Part shown: piece by piece, positions 26,935 to 32,841 of the stretch
How positions within the stretch are numbered: position 1 is the first letter of the stretch
Layout of the letters: the number at the start of each line of letters is the position of its first letter
NCBI GenBank assembly: GCA_021323265.1
Contig: JAJTCO010000041.1
Coordinates: 1-32,841 of the forward strand
Length of the DNA stretch: 32,841 bases
From: Pseudoduganella sp.
Lineage (GTDB): Bacteria; Pseudomonadota; Gammaproteobacteria; Burkholderiales; Burkholderiaceae_D
Direction of reading: 5' to 3'
Translations under genes and position numbers: made by a program
Notes under the pieces: generated by a model
Database searches by the model: none
Told to the model about the DNA's origin: nothing
What the model saw: only the letters and a program-made list of their open reading frames with translations

Positions 26935-26948
26935 TGGAAACGTTACCA
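26935..26948 (-). promoter_or_regulatory. LacI-type operator before the ABC/LacI operon
   Basis: TGGAAACGTTACCA matches the consensus palindrome at 13 of 14 positions. It overlaps the predicted -10 element of the operon's promoter, so binding would directly block RNA polymerase and also autoregulate the LacI gene. Confidence 0.75.
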
Positions 26949-26968
26949 ATTTCCCTTGCGGGTGTCAA
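26940..26968 (-). promoter_or_regulatory. Predicted promoter of the ABC/LacI operon
   Basis: On the minus strand TTGACA (26963-26968) is followed after 17 bases by TAACGT (26940-26945). The -35 is perfect; the -10 matches consensus at only three positions and lies inside the operator. Confidence 0.5.
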
Positions 26969-27023
26969 CAGAATAACAGGATTGCCCCCTATTGGCGAAA
27001 ACACAACGCCAATCGGAAAACGA

Positions 27024-27052
27024 TTGAAAACGTCTACATCCATCGCTATCCT
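27024..27052 (+). promoter_or_regulatory. Predicted promoter of the riboswitch-protease operon
   Basis: TTGAAA (27024-27029), a 17-base spacer and TATCCT (27047-27052) predict a start near 27059. A GCCGGC-ACAT-GCCGGC hairpin at 27062-27077 would form at the very 5' end of the RNA, immediately before the riboswitch. Confidence 0.55.
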
Positions 27053-27086
27053 GCTTTCGTTGCCGGCACATGCCGGCCATGCGATC

Positions 27087-27270
27087 GGGAGAGTTTGTCC
27101 CACCCACGGACAACGCCGAAGGAGCAAGCCGCCCCCGGAATCTCTCAGGCCAAAGGACCGGTTGCATGTTTTCACAACTCTGAAGAGCCGCCGGCGATCC
27201 AATGCCGGCGCACCGAAGGAGCAAACAGGCTGCCCTGCCTGTGAAACTCTCAGGTCCAGCACAGAGGGGG
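27087..27270 (+). promoter_or_regulatory. Tandem glycine riboswitch
   Basis: Two successive aptamers carry the conserved glycine-riboswitch cores. Aptamer 1 (about 27087-27162) has GGGAGAG, a P2 helix TTGTCC/GGACAA (27095-27100 with 27108-27113), the core CGCCGAAGGAGCAA at 27114-27127 and TCTCTCAGG with CAAAGGACCGG. A linker of about 15 bases follows. Aptamer 2 (about 27178-27266) has P1 CTCTG/CAGAG (27178-27182 with 27262-27266), P2 CGCCGGC/GCCGGCG (27189-27195 with 27204-27210), the core CACCGAAGGAGCAAA at 27211-27225, P3 ACAGGC/GCCTGT (27225-27230 with 27237-27242) and ACTCTCAGGTCC. The order and spacing match the well-known tandem glycine class. It is unusual in preceding a secreted protein and a protease rather than glycine-cleavage or transport genes. 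Confidence 0.93.
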
Positions 27271-27303
27271 CAGTCCGCTCGATCCTTTCAATATCTGATC
27301 CAC

Positions 27304-27314
27304 CTTCAGAGGAG
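27304..27314 (+). promoter_or_regulatory. Ribosome-binding site with possible riboswitch-controlled masking
   Basis: The ribosome-binding site AGAGGAG (27308-27314) lies 7 bases before the ATG at 27322. CTTCAGAG (27304-27311), which overlaps it, is exactly complementary to CTCTGAAG at 27178-27185, the 5' side of aptamer-2 P1. Pairing with P1 and pairing with this site exclude each other, so glycine binding could expose the site and switch translation on. This is an inference from complementarity only. Confidence 0.5.
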
Positions 27315-27321
27315 TAGTCAC

Positions 27322-27966
27322 ATGCATACGCATCGACTCTGGCTGCGCATTGCCTGCGCAGCGTTGATGGCCGTCCCGTTCCTGGCAAAAGCAGACAACG
27401 GGGCAGCCATGCAGGCCGCCAAACGCGGCTTGACCCAATTCGCCGAGCACCAGCAAGCGATCCGTCCCGGCAGCTCGCCGCAGGACTTCCCGCTCGATAT
27501 CACCGACGTGGGCGACCTGAAACAGGCCAGCATCAGCCACGGCTTCGAGATCTACACCGTCGACCCGAAGGAGCTGCTGGCGCGCGGCGACCTGTCCGCG
27601 CTGGCCAAGCCTACCGGCGAGTGGCGCTTCGTGGTCTCCCTGCGCGGCAAGCCCATTGGCCTGGCCACCGTGCAGAAGGTCAACGGCCGCTATGAAACCG
27701 TGGCCTATGGCGGCGCGGTGCTGGCCAAGGACGTCGATGCCGCCATGGGCGCGCATGGCAACAACGCCCGCTCGAACATGCGCTTCATCCGCATCTACCA
27801 GGCGCGCGCCGACTTCCTCGAAGTCGACCGCGCCAAGTTCGCGCCGCTGCATTCGGCGCGCGAGTCGCTGCTGATGAAGAAGGCCGGCGACCAGCTGGTC
27901 GACGGCGCGGAATTGCTCGAACCGCTGCGCGCCGCAGTCAAAGCCAACATCGAAGCATTCCGCTAA
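27322..27966 (+). CDS. Secreted protein of unknown function downstream of the glycine riboswitch
   Basis: 214 residues from ATG 27322, with AGAGGAG upstream; an open frame reaching back to 27202 would read through the riboswitch and is rejected. The N-terminus (MHTHRLWLRIACAALMAVPFLAKA) is a clear signal peptide. The mature protein has no cysteine, no membrane helix and no motif I recognise. It contains segments such as FPLDITDVGDLKQASISHGFEIYTVDP and WRFVVSLRGKPIG, suggesting an alpha/beta fold of about 190 residues. It is followed after 12 bases by a papain-like protease gene. This close pairing would fit an inhibitor, chaperone or partner of that protease, but nothing in the sequence proves it. 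Confidence 0.8.
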   Translation: MHTHRLWLRIACAALMAVPFLAKADNGAAMQAAKRGLTQFAEHQQAIRPGSSPQDFPLDITDVGDLKQASISHGFEIYTVDPKELLARGDLSALAKPTGEWRFVVSLRGKPIGLATVQKVNGRYETVAYGGAVLAKDVDAAMGAHGNNARSNMRFIRIYQARADFLEVDRAKFAPLHSARESLLMKKAGDQLVDGAELLEPLRAAVKANIEAFR

Positions 27967-27978
27967 GGAGGGTCCAAC

Positions 27979-28560
27979 ATGAACATCGCAAAAATCCTGG
28001 CCGGCGCCGCCCTGGTGCTCGCCCTGCCCTCCGCGTTCGCGCAGTGGCGCACCCTGGCCGTACCGCTCACGATCCAGGAACACAGTCAGTGGTGCTGGTC
28101 CGCTTCCAGCAAGGCCGTCCTCGCCGTGTACAACCGCACGCCGAGCCAGTGCCAGATCGTGAACTGGGCCTACGGCATCAACTACGCCTGCGGCAACAGC
28201 ACCTTCGACTGGAACAGCTACGCCAACCGGCCGAACAACATGTACGGCACCTCCGGCAGCGTGCAGAACATCCTGGCCGCGTGGGGCGTGCCCAACACCG
28301 CGATCAACAACTATCTGTCCTGGAATTCGGTGGTCACCGAGATCAATGCGAACCGCCCGTTCGTCATCCGTTACGGCTGGACCAACGGCGGCGGCCACAT
28401 CATGGTCGGGCGCGGCTACGAGACCTATAACGGCACCAACTACATCTACATCATGAACCCGTGGCCCGGCGAAGGCCAGACCTGGCGCACCTTCGCTTCG
28501 GCAGTCAGTGCCTGGGACCACCAGTGGACGCACACCCAGCGCATGAACATCAGCCCTTGA
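27979..28560 (+). CDS. Secreted papain-like cysteine protease (AvrRpt2/C70-like)
   Basis: 193 residues, ATG at 27979 with AAGGAGGG in front. The signal peptide ends at AFA (residues 19-21). The catalytic set is visible: C39 in QWCWSAS with Q33 in front as oxyanion-hole candidate, H140 in GGGHIMVG, and N160 in IMNPWPG. This arrangement matches papain-like proteases of the AvrRpt2 (C70) and related C39-like group. C58 and C71 could form a disulfide, as expected for an exported protein. Unlike plant-pathogen AvrRpt2 effectors, it carries a Sec signal and no sign of type III secretion. There is no long propeptide, so control of activity may depend on the upstream protein. Confidence 0.85.
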   Translation: MNIAKILAGAALVLALPSAFAQWRTLAVPLTIQEHSQWCWSASSKAVLAVYNRTPSQCQIVNWAYGINYACGNSTFDWNSYANRPNNMYGTSGSVQNILAAWGVPNTAINNYLSWNSVVTEINANRPFVIRYGWTNGGGHIMVGRGYETYNGTNYIYIMNPWPGEGQTWRTFASAVSAWDHQWTHTQRMNISP

Positions 28561-28579
28561 TACGGGCCGGGCAAATGCC

Positions 28580-30946
28580 TCAGCGGCGGGCGGGGACCAG
28601 CTCGATGGTGTGCTCGGTCGCCGCATCCACCGCCTTGCGCGAGTACAGCAGCGGGAAGTAGTTGCCCAGGGCCCATTGCTGCGCCAGGTCGCGGTAGTGC
28701 GGACTGGCCGGGTCGCCCGACTGGCCCGGCGTGTTCATGGCGCGCGAGTTGTCCCATCCGCCAACGTCGATCACCACCCGGAAGGACGGACCGTTGATCT
28801 GCCAGAAGTTCGACGGATGGTAGCTCGACTGGTTCACCGTGTACGAGCTGCCACCGCGCGGCAGCGGGCCGACGTCAAGCCGCGCGCGCGTGGTGGCATC
28901 CACCGCCTGCGACATCGGATGCATGAAGTAGCTGAACTGCATCCTGCCCCAGGCCCAGCGCGCCGGGTCCTTGCCCTGCGTGCGCACCATTTCCGCCCAC
29001 GCCGCAGCGAGGCTATCGTGCAGCAGGCGGTCGCGGCGCGCTTCGGCGTTCATGCCGAAGCGCTGCGCCGGCTGCTCCAGCGCCTCCAGCAGGACGGCCG
29101 TATCGGGCGCGCCCATCGCACGCGCACCAGCTGCGCCGAGCAGCATGGTCTTGAACGCTTCGCCCAGGTGACGCGACCACCACAGTTCGAACAGGGCCGC
29201 GGCGGCTGAATCTGGCCGCACTTCCGCGTTCCACGTCCCCAGCAGGCGCAGGGCCGCCTGCGCGCCGGCATCGGTAGCCTTCAGGGGTTTGAGCACCGCG
29301 AGCACGCGCCGCGCAGGAATCGACACCTGGTCGTTCTGCAGGCGCTGCATGTCCTCCATGCCGACCTTGCCCGGCTTGCCCAGCACTTCAGCGATGCGCC
29401 GCGCACGCGCTTCGTGGGCCCATTCGAATCCGAGTTTGTACTGTTTGTACGGGAAACCGCCCGGCAGGTTCATTTCGTTCGCGCTGGCGAACCAGCCCTG
29501 CTTCGGGTTGAACTGCGCCGGCAGCTTGCGGCCATCGAGGAAGCCGCGCCATTCGTAGCGGCCATCGCCCGGCACCGGCAGCAAGCCGTCCCAGTTAGGG
29601 CGCAGCGGCGCCAAGCCGCCCGTCACCCAACCGATATTGCCCGCCGTGTCGGCGTACACCTGGTTTTCCGCCGGTGCTCCCCAGCGCGCCATCGCGGCGC
29701 GGAACTGCGCAACATTCTGCGCCCGCATGTAGTCGATGCTGCCGAAGTAAGGCGCCGTCCCCGGCTCCGACCACGCGCTGCGAACCGCCAGTGCGCGCCG
29801 CTTGCCCGGCTCCTCGAAGACCACCGGGCCATGGCGGGTAAAGCACAACTCCACCGGTGTAGAGCGTCCACCCGGCAAGGCCACGTTCTCCTGGACGATG
29901 CGGAAATCCTCCCACTTGCCCTGGTAGCGGTACTGGCGTGGATTGTCGGGATTGGTCTGGTAGACGTACAGGTCTTCCTGGTCGATGCTGAAGATCGTCA
30001 GTCCGAACGCAATGCGGCCATTGTGGCCGATCGAGATGCCCGGCAGGGCAGGCTCCCCTGCCCCGATCGCGTCGAGCCCAGGCGCATTCAGGTGCACGAT
30101 GTAGCGTAAGGATGGCGCGGCGTAGGAACGGTGCGGATCGTTGGCCAGGATCGGACGCCCTGTCGCGCTGCGGGACGGCGCAATGACCCAGTTGTTGCTG
30201 CCTTCCATGCGCTGCGCATCGAGCGCCGCCACATCGGCCTTGCGCGCATTGCGTTGCAGGCGCGCCGGTGCGGTGGCCAGGTGGAACACGTCCAGCGCGT
30301 TATCGGGCAGGCATGGATCCAGCCCTTCCGGCACTTGCGTCACCCACGCCGGAGCCAGACGGGAACGCAACTGGTCGGCGTCCAGCCCTGCATTGCAGGT
30401 CACGTGCGCGCGCTCGAATTCCTGCAGCACGTTGCGCGTCAAGCCGTGGCTGCGAATGCGCACGACGTCTTCCGCCGCCCATTTCTCTGGTTTGTAGGAA
30501 AACTGGCGGAACTCGAACGGCAGCAACTCGGGCTTGCGTTCCAGCAGGTCGATATAGGCGTTAATGCCCGCCACAAAGCGCTCCGTGACTTCACGCGCAT
30601 CGGCGCCATACGCCTTCCATTCCGCGGCCATGTCGCCGCGATAGAGGAAGAGCCGCGCTGCCCGATCCTGCTCCACGTAGGAAGGCCCGAACACCGCAGC
30701 CATCCGCCCCAGTCCGCGCCGGCGCCACAGGTCGATCTGCGCCAGCCGATCGCGCGCGGCATTGAAGCCCTGCACGAAGAACAGGTCATCCTGGCTCGCC
30801 GCATACAAGTGCGGCACGCCCCATTTGTCGACCTGGATGCGGGCTGGTTTGCCCAGGCCCGCCACTTCAACTGTTTCAGCTCCGGCACCGGCCGCCGCAG
30901 CGGCCAGTGCCAGGGATGTTGCTACTTCACGCAATACCTTCTGCAA
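28580..30946 (-). CDS. Penicillin acylase-family Ntn hydrolase
   Basis: 788 residues. The start is a TTG at 30944-30946 directly after the stop of the DUF418 gene (TGATTG), with GGGAG eight bases upstream. The N-terminus (LALAAAAAGAGAE) looks like a signal peptide. The protein is a precursor of a heterodimeric Ntn hydrolase: an alpha region with DKWGVPHLYAASQDDLFFVQGF, a spacer, and the autocatalytic nucleophile S250 in EGSNNWVIAPS, then NDPHRSY and a beta chain of about 539 residues. The family cleaves amide bonds of penicillins, N-acyl homoserine lactones, or other acylated amines, normally in the periplasm. The real substrate is open; quorum-signal acylase is one possibility. It forms a two-gene unit with DUF418. 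Confidence 0.92.
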   Translation of the reverse strand: MQKVLREVATSLALAAAAAGAGAETVEVAGLGKPARIQVDKWGVPHLYAASQDDLFFVQGFNAARDRLAQIDLWRRRGLGRMAAVFGPSYVEQDRAARLFLYRGDMAAEWKAYGADAREVTERFVAGINAYIDLLERKPELLPFEFRQFSYKPEKWAAEDVVRIRSHGLTRNVLQEFERAHVTCNAGLDADQLRSRLAPAWVTQVPEGLDPCLPDNALDVFHLATAPARLQRNARKADVAALDAQRMEGSNNWVIAPSRSATGRPILANDPHRSYAAPSLRYIVHLNAPGLDAIGAGEPALPGISIGHNGRIAFGLTIFSIDQEDLYVYQTNPDNPRQYRYQGKWEDFRIVQENVALPGGRSTPVELCFTRHGPVVFEEPGKRRALAVRSAWSEPGTAPYFGSIDYMRAQNVAQFRAAMARWGAPAENQVYADTAGNIGWVTGGLAPLRPNWDGLLPVPGDGRYEWRGFLDGRKLPAQFNPKQGWFASANEMNLPGGFPYKQYKLGFEWAHEARARRIAEVLGKPGKVGMEDMQRLQNDQVSIPARRVLAVLKPLKATDAGAQAALRLLGTWNAEVRPDSAAAALFELWWSRHLGEAFKTMLLGAAGARAMGAPDTAVLLEALEQPAQRFGMNAEARRDRLLHDSLAAAWAEMVRTQGKDPARWAWGRMQFSYFMHPMSQAVDATTRARLDVGPLPRGGSSYTVNQSSYHPSNFWQINGPSFRVVIDVGGWDNSRAMNTPGQSGDPASPHYRDLAQQWALGNYFPLLYSRKAVDAATEHTIELVPARR

Positions 30947-32662
30947 TCAATGTACTCCCGCAGTGGCCGGCACGCCGGCCGGCTTGTTCAGCAACATGGG
31001 CGGAAGGGTCCAGTAGGTTATCGCGCGCCACAGCCATTCCATCGGGCCGTAACGGAAGCGCGCCAGCCAGAAGTGGCTGAACGCGATCTGCAGCACGATC
31101 AGGCATGCCACATATGCCATCTGGTGCGCCCGGCTCGCGCCAAAGTTCCCGAAACCCCAACCGAAATAATATACCGCACCGATCACGGATTGGGTCAGGT
31201 AGTTGGTCAGCGCCATGCGGCCGAAAGGCGCCAGCACCTTGATCTTCGAGAAGACCGAGCCGCTATGGAGCATTACGATGACCAGGCCAACGTAACCGAG
31301 GCTGGCTGGCAGGTTACCCAGCATGAGCAGGCCACTCGCCAGCTGATAACCGTCCGCACCCTGCGCCCCCGGTACCGCATGCATCGCAATGGTGGAACCG
31401 ATCAGGCCCATGCCGATGCCGACTGGCAGGCCGTACATGGCCAGCTTGCGGAACAGCGGCAAGTGCGCACGCGTGTTTTCCATGATGCCCGAACGGACGA
31501 ACCAGGAACCGAGCAGGAACATGCCCACCAGGATGGTCGCGAAGCCGATTTCGCCCGGCGCATGCTCGGCAAAGCGCTCGGCGCGCAGCTCCAGGTGCTC
31601 AGCGTATGTACCGCTGCTGGCCACCTTGGTCTCCTTCTTCACAGCTTCCTCGCGCTCCTTCAGGCGCTTCGCACGCTCAGCGGCTTGCTTGGCCTTTTCC
31701 TTCGCCGCTTCAGCAGCCTTGCCGGTCGCCGGGGCGGCCGCAGCAGCTGGTGGCTGGACGGCTTCCTGCTTCACCGGCACCACGTATGCCAAGGCACCGA
31801 CACCGGTCATCATGAAGAAAGAGAGCACATACATGCCGACACCAAGGCGCCATGGCCGCTCCGATTTCGGCTCGTGGAACTTGCACGTCAGGATGCCCAA
31901 CAGCGTCAGGGCGACGCCGGCGACGGGCAAGCCCAGGCGCGGTTCGCGTGGCGCTTCAGGCAGGATCCAGACCACGACCGCACCGATCAGGGCAAGAACG
32001 CCAGCGACGAGGAACAGCAGTCCCACCGCCGGAATGTTCAGCTTCTTGACGCGTGTCTCGCCACGCAGCCACCAGGCAATTAGCGAGAAATACGCGAGCC
32101 CGCCTGCGATGCCGAAGAACGCACCAAGGTCCGGCACCGACTTTTCTGGCACGCCGGCCAGCACCGCGATCTTGGGTGCGAATCCAGCCAGCACGGCCAG
32201 GGCAATGCCCGCCGCAATGTACTTCGGACGGCCGTACATGGTGACCAGCAGGCAGAGCGCTGCGACCGAATAGCTGAACAGGATGTCGCCCGACCACAGG
32301 AAGATGCTGTGGCAAGCGCCAAACGCGGCCAGCGCAAGGATGCGCCGCAGGTATGGCCCGAGGAAGTTGCGGCCAGCCCGGTCGGCGCGCGTCAGCATGA
32401 CGGCGAAGCCCATGCCGAACAGCAGAGAGAAGATGGTCCAGAATTTCCCGGTGACGAAGTACTGGGTGATATAGCTGATGATGAAATCGACCCCGGAGAG
32501 GCTGGGGTTGATGCCACGGCCAAGGTCCGCGATGGCGCGGTTGAAGTACTCGACATTCATCATGCAAATGCCGATCAACGCGAAACCGCGCACGACATCG
32601 AGCGCCTCGATGCGTTCGCCTCCCGCGGTGGGGGTGAATCCAGGTGTGCTAAGTCTGTCCAT
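30947..32662 (-). CDS. DUF418-family membrane protein with charged coiled-coil insert
   Basis: 571 residues from ATG 32660-32662, preceded by AAGGATAACG; a longer frame to 32719 lacks such a site. The N-terminal IEALDVVRGFALIGICMMN is the characteristic opening of DUF418/YeiB-type membrane proteins, which have about ten hydrophobic helices. The C-terminal DUF418 domain ends in AFSHFWLARFRYGPMEWLWR. Between them, residues about 300-345 hold an alanine-, lysine- and glutamate-rich stretch (AKEKAKQAAERAKRLKERE) likely to form a helical coiled coil, preceded by AAAAAPATG. That insert is not a usual part of the family as I know it. The function of DUF418 is unknown; the family may relate to acyltransferase-like membrane proteins. 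The stop is followed directly by the TTG start of the acylase. Confidence 0.88.
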   Translation of the reverse strand: MDRLSTPGFTPTAGGERIEALDVVRGFALIGICMMNVEYFNRAIADLGRGINPSLSGVDFIISYITQYFVTGKFWTIFSLLFGMGFAVMLTRADRAGRNFLGPYLRRILALAAFGACHSIFLWSGDILFSYSVAALCLLVTMYGRPKYIAAGIALAVLAGFAPKIAVLAGVPEKSVPDLGAFFGIAGGLAYFSLIAWWLRGETRVKKLNIPAVGLLFLVAGVLALIGAVVVWILPEAPREPRLGLPVAGVALTLLGILTCKFHEPKSERPWRLGVGMYVLSFFMMTGVGALAYVVPVKQEAVQPPAAAAAPATGKAAEAAKEKAKQAAERAKRLKEREEAVKKETKVASSGTYAEHLELRAERFAEHAPGEIGFATILVGMFLLGSWFVRSGIMENTRAHLPLFRKLAMYGLPVGIGMGLIGSTIAMHAVPGAQGADGYQLASGLLMLGNLPASLGYVGLVIVMLHSGSVFSKIKVLAPFGRMALTNYLTQSVIGAVYYFGWGFGNFGASRAHQMAYVACLIVLQIAFSHFWLARFRYGPMEWLWRAITYWTLPPMLLNKPAGVPATAGVH

Positions 32663-32797
32663 TATCGTTATCCTTTTTGACTCGCAGTTGCGATCAACAG
32701 ATCGTACTAAGCTTAGCAAATGGATAAGAGGACCGTGCGACGAAATGCAGGATTTAGGGTGCGAAACGGCGAAAACCCGGAAAAGCGGTGGTGGAGT

Positions 32798-32822
32798 GGG
32801 TCTGCCCCTATGGGTCAGACCC
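32798..32822. repeat. Imperfect GGGTCAGACCC inverted repeat near the window end
   Basis: GGGTCTGCCCC (32798-32808) and GGGTCAGACCC (32812-32822) form an inverted repeat with one mismatch and a TAT loop. The right arm is identical to the left arm of the repeat at 1018-1041. It lies in the intergenic region upstream of the DUF418 gene (32663 to the window end), where I see no gene. Confidence 0.65.
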
Positions 32823-32841
32823 TGGTTTACCGGTTACCGGG

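Noticed and set aside
27013..27036. GGAAAACG and TTGAAAACG segments resembling further LacI operator halves
   Set aside because: Neither forms the TGGAAACG-CGTTTCCA palindrome; the second is better read as the -35 element of the riboswitch promoter.
27114..27225. Direct repeat CCGAAGGAGCAA occurring twice
   Set aside because: It is explained by the conserved cores of the two glycine aptamers, not by a mobile or CRISPR repeat.
27202..27321. N-terminal extension of the unknown secreted protein
   Set aside because: It would translate aptamer 2 of the riboswitch and hide the signal peptide; the ATG at 27322 has a good ribosome-binding site.
27250..28626. Minus-strand open frame opposite the riboswitch genes (458 codons)
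   Set aside because: It is a shadow of the protease and its partner with low-complexity Val/Gly/Ala composition and no motif.

Overview
The window is high-GC, densely packed DNA that looks like a chromosome segment of a betaproteobacterium, most likely Oxalobacteraceae (Massilia, Duganella or Pseudoduganella type). This is inferred from gene families and sequence style; no search was run. Support comes from the Xanthomonas/Caulobacter-type TonB-dependent receptor, the neighbouring DUF2868 and DUF3482 genes, a tandem glycine riboswitch of proteobacterial form, and short GGGTCAGACCC inverted repeats near both ends, which I recall as common in this family. I see no insertion sequence, prophage, CRISPR array, tRNA or rRNA.

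Layout. (1) Positions 1-7104 are mostly housekeeping or accessory: a 5'-truncated nitronate monooxygenase, a DHH phosphoesterase, a LysR regulator divergent from an SDR oxidoreductase, and an overlapping leftward trio (NTF2-like secreted protein, DUF2868 membrane protein, DUF3482 GTPase). (2) Positions 7120-26948 form a carbohydrate-utilisation region best explained by beta-glucan use. It holds a secreted CE4-GH16 fusion enzyme, a TonB-dependent receptor, a cassette of tryptophan halogenase-like protein, SapC, cupin/JmjC-like protein and second halogenase-like protein, a leftward operon GH1 to GH3 to MFS sugar transporter, and a leftward operon of a CUT1 sugar ABC importer ending in a LacI-family regulator. 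(3) Positions 27024-28560 hold a promoter, a tandem glycine riboswitch, a secreted protein of unknown function and a secreted papain-like (AvrRpt2/C70-like) cysteine protease. (4) Positions 28580-32662 hold a leftward pair: a penicillin-acylase-family Ntn hydrolase and a DUF418 membrane protein.

How region 2 works together (inference). Five near-identical 14-bp palindromes of consensus TGGAAACGTTTCCA lie only in front of the GH16 gene, the receptor (two copies), the GH1 operon and the ABC/LacI operon. The LacI protein at 21851-22879 is the natural candidate to bind them, which would make one regulon with feedback on the regulator. GH16 would cut glucan outside the cell, the receptor would import oligosaccharides, GH3 and GH1 would release glucose, and the MFS and ABC systems would move products across the inner membrane. 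The halogenase/SapC/cupin cassette follows the receptor co-directionally but has no known role in glucan use.

The two most interesting items are the glycine riboswitch placed before a secreted protease pair, with an 8-nt pairing that could hide the ribosome-binding site, and the halogenase-SapC-cupin-halogenase cassette attached to a sugar receptor.
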